Assembly (NCBI RefSeq): GCF_032854445.1 | Contig: NC_088296.1 | Location: 16,917,485-16,981,484, forward strand | Direction: 5' to 3' | Origin: Liolophura sinensis | Taxonomy: Eukaryota; Mollusca; Polyplacophora; Chitonida; Chitonidae | DNA length: 64,000 nt | Shown here: positions 12,673 to 23,492 of the stretch, in pieces | Numbering within the stretch: position 1 is the first letter of the stretch | Layout: the number at the start of each line of letters is the position of its first letter | The notes under the pieces: model-generated | The model's database searches: none | Told to the model about the DNA's origin: nothing | The model's input: the letters and a program-made list of their open reading frames with translations, nothing else | Made by a program: the position numbers and the translations under genes

Positions 12673-12865
12673 TAACTTATTACATTTATTTTATTTATTT
12701 ATTTATTTGATTGGTGTTTTATGTCGTACTCAAGAATATTTCACTTATAAAACTGTGGCCAGTATTATGGTGGGCGCAAAACGGGCAGAGCCCTGGGAAA
12801 CCCACGACCGTCCGCAAGTTGCTGACAGGCCCATGTATGGCCAGAGAGGATAACTTTTTACATTT
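12673..12865 (-). mobile_element. SINE family 1 copy, 5'-truncated, with TSD
   Basis: Direct repeats TAACTTATTACATTT (12673-12687) and TAACTTTTTACATTT (12851-12865) flank the insertion with one mismatch in 15. On the minus strand the body ends in the GTACGACATAAAACACCAAT core and an AAAT tail (plus-strand TTTATTTATTTATTTATTTG). The tRNA head is missing; it stops in the GGCCAGAGAGG segment. Confidence 0.93.
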
Positions 12866-13514
12866 TCTGAACTTGAGGCATAGGTGATACAAATGCATCC
12901 TAGCATGTCAGTCATGATTCAGTAATGTTGTTCATGGCACTGAGTACGGTGTCATTCCACATGTAGGTATTATAAAATGTATAACCCAAAACAATTGTGT
13001 GTTCCCTCAATCCAATCATCTGCCCCCATTCCCCTGCCTCTCTCTGTCTCACCTTCAGCCCAAGGGACAGAGAACATGAATCTGCTGGTGGTTTGAACAC
13101 AAACTCCTTTTGGTTCACGACAAAGTCTAACGCACCCATGAAAAACCGGGGGTGTAATATTTACCCGAAAGCATGACTTGCTACCATTAATACAAAGTTC
13201 AAACATACCGTTTCCATGGTAACTGGGTGCATACTCTTGTGGCCAAACAATAACTTTAGCTGATTTTGTTAAGTGCATGAAGACTGGGTAGAATTTTTGG
13301 ATAGAGTCATAGATTCACTTGCCTTGTGAAATAAATGACAAGAATAAAACTGGATAATGAAAAAAAAAAAACATATCGACAAAACCCGAGTTTTAACAAC
13401 TAGTGTATGGATTAAATATCTCTGCATTATATCAAAATAGTTATAAAAATGTAAACATATCGTGTAATAACTACTGTAGTTACTAATCAAATGATAACCC
13501 TTATGTGGACATGG
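12866..13514. other. Unique sequence, one unexplained 102-codon open stretch
   Basis: The minus-strand frame 12970-13278 (102 codons) has mixed composition with several cysteines, but no domain, splice context or homologue that I can name. A chance opening is the simplest reading. Nothing else seen. Confidence 0.35.
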
Positions 13515-13594
13515 GATGTGTAAATGGAGTGAGTGCTTGGGGTTTAACGTCGTACTTAACAATTTTTCAGTCACATGACGACGAGATGTGAAAA
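13515..13594 (-). mobile_element. SINE family 2, very short 3' fragment with TSD
   Basis: Only about 58 bases of the 3' end are present (13527-13584; plus strand GAGTGAGTGCTTGGGGTTTA to TCACATGACGACGA). It is bounded by GATGTGTAAA (13515-13524) and GATGTGAAAA (13585-13594), one mismatch in ten. This is a severely 5'-truncated insertion. The match to the other two copies is close. Confidence 0.85.
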
Positions 13595-13734
13595 CTGAAT
13601 GTACATGAATATTAATTAGAAACAAACCCAGGCAGTTTATATTCAAGATCGTACAATGCAGGTGTACACAGACAAACCTAGATACCTTTCCAAATGCAGC
13701 ATAAACATGCCAAAACAAAGCCTTACCAACCAAG

Positions 13735-13796
13735 CCCCCCAAACCCTCCTGCCCCCGCCAGCCCCCCCACCCCCCCCACCCCCCCCCCCCCACCCA
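13735..13796. repeat. C-rich tract (G-rich on minus strand)
   Basis: Runs of up to 13 C broken by single A or G. The minus strand has many G runs of five or more, enough to form a G-quadruplex in principle. It generates the glycine- and tryptophan-rich part of the 195-codon minus-strand frame 13269-13856, which I regard as an artefact. Confidence 0.95.
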
Positions 13797-14614
13797 ACCA
13801 ATCAATCCACTTCCTCCTCCGCAAAAATATTTTAACATACTTAGTAGTGTATACAAGATCCAGATATACTAGTGTATTTAACATGCAATATATCCAAATA
13901 TGATGTCATTTTTCCAAAATAGCAATGTCCACTGGTGTCAGTTTCCTGGTGGGCGATCTGCTGGGTACCAGCCTTCGCCTGATTGGTTAATTGGCTGGGT
14001 TTGAATCTAAGGATCACTCATACAAGGAAGCTTATCCACCCTACCCAGAGGGTATGGGGTAGACGGTTTCCGTGGCGACACGATGAAGCGCCTGAGGTGA
14101 GAATCCGCAGAACGGTTAATTAAACATAATCTTGGGTCAGGAGCGCTCCGTCTATTCAAGTCCCTATCCAAATACAGACATCGATAAATATGTGTGTTGT
14201 GATTGGTAGAGAAATAAATTCTCTGTCCGTTTTTTTTTTTTTTTTTTAAATACTGCCTGTGCTTTTTGGATGAGCTCACAATTCAGTCATCATTCATTTC
14301 CACACATGCATAAGCAAAAATGTAAGAGGATTATGTGTGAATTTGCAATCTAAAGATTTCATAATAGTTTTAAATGTGATTTTCCATCTCTAAATCATGA
14401 TGGAGTATACATGCATATTCTTTTGGTGCATGTTGGATGACAAGATAGCTCAAAATTCAGTCAATTTGATATTAACTGTGATTTCCTTGATTCTATTTCA
14501 AAAATAATGAGAAGATATTCCTTCTAACTGAATTAAATTTACCTTAACTTCTCAGGAAAATTAATTAAGAAATCGCCTCTTAAATATCATGTGAGAATGC
14601 CATCGACAATGTCC
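13797..14614. other. Unique noncoding sequence
   Basis: No family repeat. Contains a 17-18 base T run near 14230 and a fairly GC-rich unique stretch at 13940-14160. The minus-strand 90-codon frame 14007-14279 runs through the T run and is unrecognised. Confidence 0.45.
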
Positions 14615-14827
14615 TAATTCCTCTACCTTTTTGCATATGACAGAGCAGATTTGAGTGCATTGTACGCATATTTTTAATTTGATTTCGGACACAAATCTAC
14701 ATCGGTTGGATTGGCCAGTTTCAGGGCTTTACAAAAAGTATAATTTTTCAGTCAAAATAGAAACAGGCCTTCGCAATATGTGCTTGAATAAACCCCTTGT
14801 AAACATGCGAAAAGCTTGAAGAATTTA
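14615..14827 (+). mobile_element. MITE family A copy 1
   Basis: Starts AATTCCTCTACCTTTTTGCA and ends ACATGCGAAAAGCTTGAAGAATT, which are imperfect inverted repeats of each other. Internal blocks TTTTAATTTGATTTCGGACA, GGTTGGATTGGCCAGTTTC and TGCTTGAATAAA recur in the copies at 16.5, 23.3, 31.1, 36.7 and 39.2 kb. About 213 bases with no frame, so non-autonomous. Confidence 0.88.
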
Positions 14828-15969
14828 CCAGTTGTATCACTTTTCTCATCTGTATTACTGCAAGAAAGAGCCAAAAAAACAAGTAATATGAAAACAATAC
14901 GAAGTTAAATGAAACTGTTGAATCATGCTCGGGCTGTAAATTGCATTAACTGATTAATTACTTATAAGTAGGCACAAATTAATTAATTAATTAATTAGGT
15001 AAAACTTAGTGAGTTTAGAGCTCTCTGTTGGCTGTAGGTAGGCGTAGCAGGCTATTAATACATCTGGATAAGAGTCACAGAACTAGGTCATGTCCAGTCA
15101 AAACTGTTACATAATGCAACAATCTTGAGTCCTTCAGAAAAGCACCCTTAAGGTTCCTGATAAATTCGACCCGGACAAATTTATACATTCACGTAGTGAG
15201 TTAGATAATTGTAGATAACTGTTTGAAAGTGGTGTGCAAGACGTGCCAAATCCTCCTAGCAACTAAAGGTGGTTCGCTGAGTGTCTTTTAATAAGATCAC
15301 ATACAAGAGCAGCAAGGCTTCTGTCAACCTTGGAAGCGAAGCGTGGTCAGATCTATCTATAGGGAGATAAGGCTAATTTAGCATCCCAGCAGGTTCCATG
15401 AGAGGTCAACCAAGATCAAAATAAACTAGAGCATGGTGTCTGACACTTTGATATTCTTCCCATGGAGCAAATGTAGTAAGAGAAGGCCACACAAGTTGTT
15501 GCTGGAATTCACAGGTTGATGGGCAGCCAGCCTATATAAAATCTGACAAGCTAAGCATAGATTATACAGGGAATAAGAGCTCTTGAATGTAAATTTATGG
15601 ACGTGGATGTTTACAAAGCAAAGTAATATGGTGTCATCAATACAGAGCAAACTCTAAAAGGTACAATATAACAGAGCCTTATACATTGTATGTATGTATG
15701 TATGTGTTAGAGAAAAGCACACTGCAGTATTTACACAGTATCCTTGCCCCGCTTCGTATCAGTGAAACATTCTTGAGTACCGTGTGAAACACCGATCAAA
15801 ATAAATAAACAAACATACACGTTCCTCTTCAGTTATTTTAAAAACTTCATTTTTTTTTTTTCAAAGGCATACATTTGTATGTCACCTTGAGAATGAACTT
15901 AATTAAGTTAGTCAATACCATGTAAATGCAAGTTGAAATGCATGCCTATTTAGGGGATTGATTGAATGA
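14828..15969. other. Unique sequence with simple repeats
   Basis: An (AATT)n run lies at about 14979-14998 and a (GTAT)n run at about 15687-15705. A SINE-like 3' end (CTTGAGTACCGTGTGAAACACC then AATAAATAAAC, about 15772-15811) may be another very short plus-strand family 1 remnant. A 74-codon minus frame at 15426-15650 is unrecognised. Confidence 0.45.
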
Positions 15970-16018
15970 CTGATTGGTGTTAAACACCATACACAAGAAT
16001 GTGTCACTTTTGTGTCAG
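15970..16018 (-). mobile_element. Possible decayed SINE family 1 3' end
   Basis: TGATTGGTGTTAAACACCAT and CACAAGAATGTGTCACTT resemble the complement of the family core, but several positions differ and no duplication is visible. It is either an old remnant or a weak chance match. Confidence 0.45.
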
Positions 16019-16105
16019 TTATCAGGTTTAATGGGTGGAAATTAAGCCAAAATATTATATGTGTGAGTAATATGTGATGCCAACTGTAATGTAGATGATC
16101 TCCAT

Positions 16106-16261
16106 TCTTATTTTCTTTATTTATTTATTTATTTATTTGCGCGGTGTTTCATGCCATCTTCAAGAATATTTTACTCACATGACAACATTATGCTAAGAGG
16201 AAAACCAGGCAGAGCCCAGGAGAATCCTGCAACCATGCGCCGATTGCTCTTATTTTCTTTA
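16106..16261 (-). mobile_element. SINE family 1 copy, 5'-truncated, with perfect 14-bp TSD
   Basis: TCTTATTTTCTTTA occurs at 16106-16119 and again at 16248-16261. The insertion between (16120-16247) has the AAAT tail and the core on the minus strand (plus strand GGTGTTTCATGCC, AAGAATATTTTACTC) and stops in the complement of CCAGCAACC-type sequence. The core is more diverged than in other copies, though the duplication is intact. Confidence 0.92.
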
Positions 16262-16313
16262 AATCTGCGACATACAGTAAGCTGGATTCACAAAATGCCT
16301 ATACAACACAAAC

Positions 16314-16447
16314 CGCTCTGTAATAAGCAGTAAAATTGCTATTTAATAAGTAGTAAAATCGCTCTGTAATAAGCAGTAAAATCGCTCTGTAATAAGCAGT
16401 AAAATTGCTATGTAATAAGCAGTAAAATTGCTCTGTAATAAGCAGTA
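16314..16447. repeat. 23-bp tandem repeat, about 6 copies
   Basis: The unit reads CGCTCTGTAATAAGCAGTAA then AAT. Copies differ at CGCTC/TGCTC, CTGTAAT/ATTTAAT/ATGTAAT and GCAG/GTAG. The period equals that of the 3.4-7.1 kb satellite, but the sequences are unrelated. Confidence 0.95.
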
Positions 16448-16465
16448 TATGAAGGGATCTACTGG

Positions 16466-16675
16466 AATTCATCAACCTTTTTGCATGTTGGCAATGCGTT
16501 TATTCAAGCACATTCTGAAGGCATTACTTTGTGCTCACTGCTAAAATTATACTTTTTGGGAAGCCCTCAATCTGGCCAATCTAACTAATGTACTTTTGTC
16601 TCCAAATTAAATGAAAAGTGTGTGCATAAATTGCACCGAAAGTTGCTCTTTCACATGCGAAAAGCTTGGGGAATT
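16466..16675 (-). mobile_element. MITE family A copy (minus orientation)
   Basis: Reads AATTCATCAACCTTTTTGCA to CACATGCGAAAAGCTTGGGG then AATT. Internal blocks appear in reverse order relative to 14615-14827: TTTATTCAAGCACATTCTGA, then ATTATACTTTTTGGGAAGCC, then CTGGCCAATCTAAC, then AAATTGCACCGAAAG. It starts 18 bases after the 23-bp array. Confidence 0.87.
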
Positions 16676-18020
16676 AGGGTACTTGTAGACATGGTAAAAT
16701 GTTAACTTTGCAACCTTCGTTACATAGTTTCACTTGTGTACATGTAGGTTGGTGTGTGTGTACATGTAAATGTACACAATGTTCTACTAGACTGAAGGTA
16801 ACAAATGGCTAAGTAAACTACTAGTGTATCAGTGAATGGTTACAGTATGGAAGCTGTCAGTGGTTTTGTTTTGACATCTGTACAACACAGAGAACAAAGT
16901 TAACAAGGAGATGTTACACAGATCCAGCCTTCTGTCAGAGTGCCACAGTACACCCCCACCTCTCCCGCCCCGACCCCCCACTGCACCTCATACTGCACCG
17001 CCTGCTGTTCCCCAACTCACCTTCATGGCTATACACAGTACTTGTAAGGAAAACTTTGCTCTTTGACTGTCAAGATTCATCCCCTTTCTCGAATCCACTT
17101 TCAGTCAATGTTTAAAAGATGAATCTTTTTAATAAAGCAAAATTATATTACTGCAACCACTAACAAATCCATACTGTCAAGTATATATGGTCCGTCTTTT
17201 CTGCAGACCAATCAACCATAATATACCTTAACATTTAAAACCTATGTATGGTCTACAGGCAACATGCAAAATGAACGTAATGTAATTGCCAATCTTTCCC
17301 AAATAAGTTTTTTTTCCCACCAAGAGGGTGAATTCTCAGGCCCAGACAGTTAACGAGACTGGGCATGATTGGACAGGAATAATTAACTTCTGACTCAACC
17401 CCAAAATCTTCCATTTAGCTGATTACATGCTCCATTGTTCCACAGAGAAAATACTGCACAGTTTTCGCTTTTTCAATCAGGTTATGCAATCGGACAAGTT
17501 ACACATTGTTATTATTTTCTGTCTGTGTTTGATGTCCTTATTTAGTCCTTACGTTTACCTTAAAATTATTCTTATTTTGATCGTTAGATGCAATTAATTT
17601 GATAAGGTTAGTACTTTATTATTTGCAACGATGTTGCCACAGACAAGTTGAATAGTGGGAAAATGTGCAAAACTACTTCAGTGTCCCAGATACATTCTTT
17701 TCTTGAAAACATTAAAAAATGCATTTACATACCCATGCTTCATTTAGATGTTATCTTTAATTCCATTAGCCAATGAAAAGGCAATTTTTTTTCTGGAAGG
17801 TTTAATCTGGAGGATTCTTGCAAACGCGAATTGAAAAAAAAAAAAAGCTTTCTTTTCTTCTGGTGACATTTACCAAAAATTCCTCCTTTGCGCAAACTAG
17901 GTAATTTTGGCCTTACACAAACTGATTCTGTCTGAAATTAGTTTTGGTTGGCCATGTCTTAAAATATTGAATTTACCTGATATTTTGCATATCTCTTCTT
18001 CACCTGCACATTGCGGGTGT
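16676..18020. other. Unique noncoding sequence
   Basis: No family repeat and no recognisable exon. A short C-rich patch lies at 16950-16985. Simple A runs occur near 17835. The 76-codon frame 17907-18137 runs into the adjacent G tract and is not credible as a protein. Confidence 0.45.
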
Positions 18021-18034
18021 GGGGGGGGGGGGGG
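18021..18034. repeat. Homopolymer G tract (14 G)
   Basis: An uninterrupted run of 14 G preceded by GCGGGTGT. Such runs are prone to length errors in sequencing, so the exact count should be treated with caution. Confidence 0.95.
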
Positions 18035-18627
18035 AGAGGCTGGATTTCATATGAGGGAGGGGTGCCTAAGGGCATACATACAGCAAACAGCTGTGGAGTG
18101 GTCACTTCTAAGGAAAATAACCCGGTCTTCATGCTAATTACTGTACTCAACACACCAGCAGAGCGGTGCAAATGGACAGCCAATCTAAATGTAGCCCATT
18201 TTTCCACGCAAAACATCTGTCGCTAATTCTTTCAGCCCTGTTTGCCCTTCGTTTATTATTTTAATGAGGGATGTCATGTGATGTGAGAAGATAAACGTTA
18301 CGACAGTCTGATCATTAACCAGTAGCGGACCAATTTCCACCATCAATAATCCCTGAGAAAGCCATCGGCACCTTGGATAAAAGAGCAGCACGCGATGGGC
18401 TAATGACCATCAATGCTCAATGCATATTCCCCGAAACATGCTCATAAATGTCACTTGACGGACACATTATGACAACATTAACCCTAGAGAGATCATGTGT
18501 CTTCACTGAATTGAATAAATGGTCCAGTATTTCACATTTCTCACTTCTTGTACAAGTGGCTTTATTCAAAACCTGCATATATCAAAACATGTAAACTTCA
18601 AAGAACAGGCCTTTTCTTCATAACAAC
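18035..18627. other. Unique noncoding sequence
   Basis: Relatively complex, non-repetitive sequence. Overlapping short frames on both strands (17959-18391) are mutually exclusive and unrecognised. No repeat seen. Confidence 0.45.
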
Positions 18628-18737
18628 TGTACATGTAAGATAACTGGTGTACATGTAAGATAACTGTTGTACATGGAAGATAATTGTTGTACATGTAAGA
18701 TAAATGTTGTACATGTAAGATAAATGTTGTACATATA
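18628..18737. repeat. 20-bp minisatellite, about 5.5 copies
   Basis: The unit is GTACATGTAAGATAAATGTT with variants AACTG, AATTG and CATGGAAG. It contains the palindrome ACATGT. The minus-strand 89-codon frame over it is largely translated repeat. Confidence 0.95.
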
Positions 18738-19403
18738 CAATACTGAAGGTATCTAAATGATAATCAATGATCCTGAAGCAGTCTCTATTAAATGTATGCT
18801 GCCTTAAGGAGTTTGAGCAGCCTATTGAGAAAGAAAAGATGCTCATGCAGTTTTCATTATTATTCAAACTATCAACTTTGCACTAAATCCATGCCTAATC
18901 ATAAAGGAAAAGGCCTGTCATATACAGACGTTACAATACCACAAACTGTGGTTAAGCCCAGAAGCCACTGCTATGCGTACCTGAAGGTCACAATGGAGAG
19001 TGGGGCAATCTTTAGCGCTACGCTACCGCCCTCAGCACTTGACCGGTGGGGGAGACTCTCGTGCAGACTGTTTAGGTTATGTAAAGATCTAGCTGAAACA
19101 CCATCGACATGGTGATGAACGAGCTCTTCTGGTAAGTGGCCGTCTGGCTCACACACGCCAAACTTTTCGCCCGAGACTCCCGAAAGACGAAAGCCATGCC
19201 TAACATATATTAGGGATAATATGATGACCACGAAGACATGTTAAGACAGCTGGTTTACATGCTATTCAATGCCATGTTCAAGGCTTCTGAGCATCTTACA
19301 CATCTGCCTTTACCCTTGATGATACATGTATCTTGAGTACCCTCAGCTTACCAAAGGTCGGTGGTTTCCTCTACACACAAAACTTTATAAGACCATTATA
19401 TAA
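18738..19403. other. Unique noncoding sequence
   Basis: A plus-strand frame of 107 codons (18792-19115) and a minus-strand one of 86 (18971-19231) overlap in a fairly GC-rich patch (18960-19200). Neither shows a domain I recognise. It could be a fragment of an unknown repeat or unique DNA. Confidence 0.4.
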
Positions 19404-19747
19404 CTGAAAAACTCATGATTCAATGAAATATATAAATAAAGCATCACCCAAAAACTCATGATTCCATGAAATAAGTAAATAAAGCTTCACCCAAAAACTC
19501 ATCATTCCATGAAATATGTAAATAAAGCTTCACCCAAAAACTCATCATTCCATGAAATAAGTAAATAAAGCTTCACCCAAAAACTCATCATTCCATGAAA
19601 TATGTAAATAAAGCTTCACCCAAAAACTCATGATTCCATGAAATATGTAAATAAAGCTTCACCCAAAAACTCATGATTCCATGAAATATGTAAATAAAGC
19701 TTCACCCAAAAACTCATGATTCAATGAAATATGTAAATAAAGTTTCG
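19404..19747. repeat. 43-bp tandem repeat, exactly 8 copies
   Basis: Eight units of 43 bases without any length change (344 bases). Each contains AAAAACTCATGATTCCATGA followed by AATATGTAAATAAAGCTTCA and CCC at the start. Variants are CATGATT/CATCATT, ATTCCATG/ATTCAATG and AATATG/AATAAG. The terminal units are the most diverged, as usual at array edges. Each unit carries an AATAAA hexamer, which I take to be incidental. Confidence 0.97.
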
Positions 19748-22152
19748 CCCACAAACACCTCCTTAAAATCAAGACAAAATTGTGGATGTAACTGTCTTTA
19801 AAAAAAAAAACTCCAATATCAAATGAGAAAGTAGTAAAAAAAAAAGCAACACATTCATGTACCATGTATGAGTTGCCATGCACCAATTTTTGATTTCTGA
19901 AGAAAAATGTAGAGCTGAAAATTGCTCTATCAAGCTGCATTCGTCAGAAATACATTTTCCCCAAATTTAACCCCAAAATTATTTGGCAATGATTTCTGGG
20001 AAACACAAAGTCGATATTCTGATGATGTCATTGAAGAACACACCTTAGAAAAGGAAAAATATGAATATTTAATCACTATCTCAAGTTACTCTCTTTATTG
20101 CAAACATTTTGAATATCTTTCATTCTTTCTTATTCTAATTTGATAATTTCACACCTGGATTTCTTTCAATGTGTTGATATCTTTCTTCCTTACTGTGGAA
20201 CAGTTCTCTATGTGTCAATTAGCAAGGTTCTGATCTTTGTGTTACCAATATACTCTTCTCTGGAATCCGATGCCAGACGCGACAGCAAAAAGAGCGTATC
20301 CCTTTGTAAATACCCACAATTCCTGCCAAAAGTACTCTGCTTCTGTTGATGTTCGAGTCAATCAACATCGGGGCAGCTGGAAACACCGAAATAATTACCT
20401 GTCACTTTAGAGACCCCCCAGGACTAAAATGGGTCATTCCCTGGATAAGAAACAAGAAATGTCCAGAACAAAGTAACACACAGCAATGGAAGATCTGATT
20501 ATGCCTGCAAGGGGTGATGTAATGCTTGGAATGCCACGAAGCAGACCATGTTTCATCTTGGTCGTCAGGCATCTGATCTTTGTTATTTCACCAATCAACT
20601 TGAAGATACACAGAGCATAAATTATTTGAGTTATCTTCAGTGAGAAAATTTAAGCTTCTAAACATGGCCTGCCCTAAAGTTACTTCCTTTCAGTCGTGTA
20701 GCATTCCCAGAAATCAATTACCTTTGAACTAAAGAGAGAGGCACAAAAGAAAACCAGCACATACTAATTGCTACAAAATGCATGTGTCCAGACCAATCCA
20801 AACCCCTGTTATTTATCCATAAATTCAGCTACCAATCAAAACTTGCGTACTACATGTAACAGCCAGAAAGACACCTGGTCACAGCCAATCAGAATGTGTG
20901 ATAATTGGTCTCTCCGAACATTTGGAGACCTGGAGATTACAATTCTTGGGACCTAAATTGCAATATTCACACATTTGACAGGCTTTCTATAGCTCATCAG
21001 AAAATGTGATAATTGCACAACAGGCTGCTATCAGACTGGCATGACAAACACATTAGCATGTGCTGATGCATTTTAAGGCCATTTTTCAAAATATTTCTGC
21101 TGGGGGTAATCCAACTCTCCCTTTAAAAATATGCCCTACTCTTGAAGTCTTTTTGGTGGAAATTTTCATTTATTTTTCTCTCAACGTTTTAATAAAATCT
21201 CTTTCATTAGGCAGGATAATAAAAAAAATCCCTACCACCTGACCTTTTTTTTATTCTGATAGTGTTTTGTTGCTCCCAAAAGAGAATGTTTTACAGTTAA
21301 GGCGAAACTGGTACATTTACAACATATAACAGAAGTGGCCAAAAATTGAAAGGCATGCAGCCATGACAAAAAAAAAAAAATCACAAAACTGCCCACCCTT
21401 GGGATTGAACCCCCACCTGAATTCCATGAGTCAGTGTTGATAGACATGGCACTGGCATATCCCTTCTGTATTGTCCCTACTCAGCCATCAAGCTCTCCTA
21501 CAATCCTCTCTCCCTGGCTCCCAGAGTACCCCCTTAAGTAGCCAGTAAGTGGTATATGACCCCTAGTACTACAGCTGGACATTTACTACCAAATAATAAG
21601 CCATTTGCTTGTCCCAAGTGGTGAGGGTCAAACTGGTGGTGCTCACTTACCGCAGTCAGAAAAAAAAGTAAACTCCAAATTGGTTCAATAAAATACTGTA
21701 CTTTTCACCAAAATATCACGTAAAAATGCACTTTCAGGGGCACATAAAGCCCTTAAAATTGTACATTTTTTTTTTTTTTATGGCAACACTTCACCCAACA
21801 CTTTTAGCAGGTCCTATGAAGTAGATGAATCAATCACAGCCAAGCAAGTCGTGTCACTAGAAGTATGCTTAAAGGTGAAAATATAGGGGTGTGTTTCTGT
21901 TGAAAATGAGGCCATAAAACATGAAACTAAAATGAACTTATATTATCAGTAAAACACACATCAAAGCCAACCAGATGTACATTTAGATCAACATATTTTC
22001 TAAACTTCATGACCTGTGAGACTTTGTGTTTTTTTCACATCTTTCATGGTAGCAGGTGCTTGTCAACATGTTAGCCTGTCCAAACACAGTTAGCACAGCC
22101 ATACTACATAGATGTCTATCTTATCGGAAACAATACATGTAAAGCTTTTGTG
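19748..22152. other. Mostly unique sequence, one dispersed-repeat segment
   Basis: No gene recognised. The segment 21715-21805 (AAAAATGCACTTTC, GCACATAAAG, CTTAAAAT, TTTTATGGCAACACTTCA) matches 39690-39760 in order, and 45760-45795 more weakly, so it belongs to a dispersed family of unknown type. A tRNA B-box-like GGGATTGAACCCC occurs near 21401 without a tRNA around it. Short frames here are unrecognised. Confidence 0.45.
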
Positions 22153-22413
22153 TACATTTCAAGGGGCCTCTGTGGCTCTGTTGGTTAGCGGGCTACCACA
22201 GCTTAATGGCCCAGGAGCCTCACACCAATACAGTCGCTGTGAGTTCAAGTCCAGCTCATGCTGGCTTCCTCTCTAGCCGTACGTGGGAAGGTCTGCCAGC
22301 AACCTGTGGATGTGCTCGGTTTCCTCCCGCCATAATGCTGGCCGCCGTTTGTATAAGTGAACCATTCTTGAGTACGGCGTAAAACACCAATAAAATAATC
22401 AATATACATTTCA
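22153..22413 (+). mobile_element. SINE family 1, full-length reference copy
   Basis: Target-site duplication TACATTTCA at 22153-22161 and 22405-22413 encloses a 243-base element. The head has an A-box-like TGGCTCTGTTGG (22173-22184) and a B-box-like GAGTTCAAGTCC (22241-22252), the internal RNA polymerase III promoter expected of a tRNA-derived SINE. Then come TGGCTTCCTCTC, GGAAGGTCTGCCAGCAACCT, CCATAATGCTGGCCGCCG, GTATAAGTGAA and the terminal GTACGGCGTAAAACACCAAT with an A-rich tail. It encodes no protein and would depend on a LINE for movement. The middle part resembles the core of bivalve Meta-type SINEs as I remember them; not checked. Confidence 0.96.
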
Positions 22414-23276
22414 GAAATACACCAATAGAAAGTATAGTAAGTTGCAGTCCAACATATCAGATTGCATGATCACTTTTATATTATGTAGTCCTACGTGGAA
22501 TTGAACTGACAAGGGCTAATGATTCCTTTATGTTTGCATTAACATTGAAAAAGCATTCAATGTGGTACGACCATATTCCCAGGTGATAAAGACATACTTC
22601 AGCTTCATTTCTAATACCATCCTATAACATTGGCGGAAGATTTCATTGTAATATTGCCATGTAGAAGTTATCATCGCCGAAGCGACATACATCCTCCATC
22701 ATCTTTTATTCCAACCCTTCATTAATTCTCTGTGAAAAAAACTAACTCACTAAATCCAACACAATGCAATGCCAGTTACCTTCCATTAAACACACTTTAT
22801 CTCTGGTCTTTCTAGTTTAAAGCTTTTAAGCCATGCTTTTCAACCAGGAATGACAGAAGAGTCCACAAACAAGGGAGATTAGCCTTGCATCTCCGTGTTA
22901 TATATTTCAAAAGGACACTGGTTAAGTCCAGGTTAATCCCGTACTATCCCTCTTAGCCGATGAGCAAGTGGCATTGACAGGAAAGAGAAAAAAAACCTCC
23001 TATACAAACACATGAAGGTCAGAGAGTCTAAATAGTAGCTCAGTTCAGCACAGAAAGCACAAAGTTTGTTGGCTGAAGCCATTAGCCTTTCACCCGTAAC
23101 CTTTAATTTATCACCTTTTTTCTCGTACAGGTATCTTTAGTTCAGCAGGTGTGTTTCTTGAGGACACTGTGCTCAAACAGTGAAACATGAAAGCATGCAA
23201 TAGATAGAATCCCACAATGCAGTGGCCACAGCGTGAGACACACACGTCTAAGTTTCCTTCCAATCTTAAGTACACT
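22414..23276. other. Unique noncoding sequence
   Basis: No repeat and no exon recognised. A 73-codon minus-strand frame at 23111-23332 runs into the adjoining MITE. Confidence 0.45.
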
Positions 23277-23492
23277 AATTCCTCAACCTTTTCGCATAAT
23301 TGAAAGTGCAACTCTGGGCGCAATTTATGCAAATTTTAAATTTGATTTTGGAGACAAAACATCATTGGTTGGATTGGCCTGTTTCAGGGCTTCGCAAAAA
23401 CTAACATTTTATCAGCTAACACAGCATAATGCCTTCAAAATATGCTTGGGGGAAAAAAACATCTTGCAAACATGTGAAAAAGTTGAAGAATA
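23277..23492 (+). mobile_element. MITE family A copy (best-preserved ends)
   Basis: Starts AATTCCTCAACCTTTTCGCA and ends ACATGTGAAAAAGTTGAAGA then AT. The complement of the right end pairs with the left end over about 20 bases with a few mismatches. Inside are AATTTGATTTTGGAGACAAA, TTGGTTGGATTGGCC and AAAATATGCTTGGG. The 86-codon frame crossing it is not preserved in other copies, so it is not a transposase remnant that I can recognise. Confidence 0.9.

Noticed and set aside
13269-13856. 195-codon minus-strand reading frame, longest in the window
   Set aside because: Its Gly/Trp-rich start comes from the C-rich tract at 13735-13796, and it continues through SINE family 2 sequence at 13.5 kb. 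No domain is recognisable.
19404-19747. Tandem polyadenylation signals (AATAAA in each 43-bp unit)
   Set aside because: AATAAA is expected often in AT-rich DNA, there is no gene upstream, and the motif is simply part of the repeat.
21395-21415. tRNA gene suggested by GGGATTGAACCCC
   Set aside because: Same reason: an isolated B-box-like word without the rest of a tRNA.
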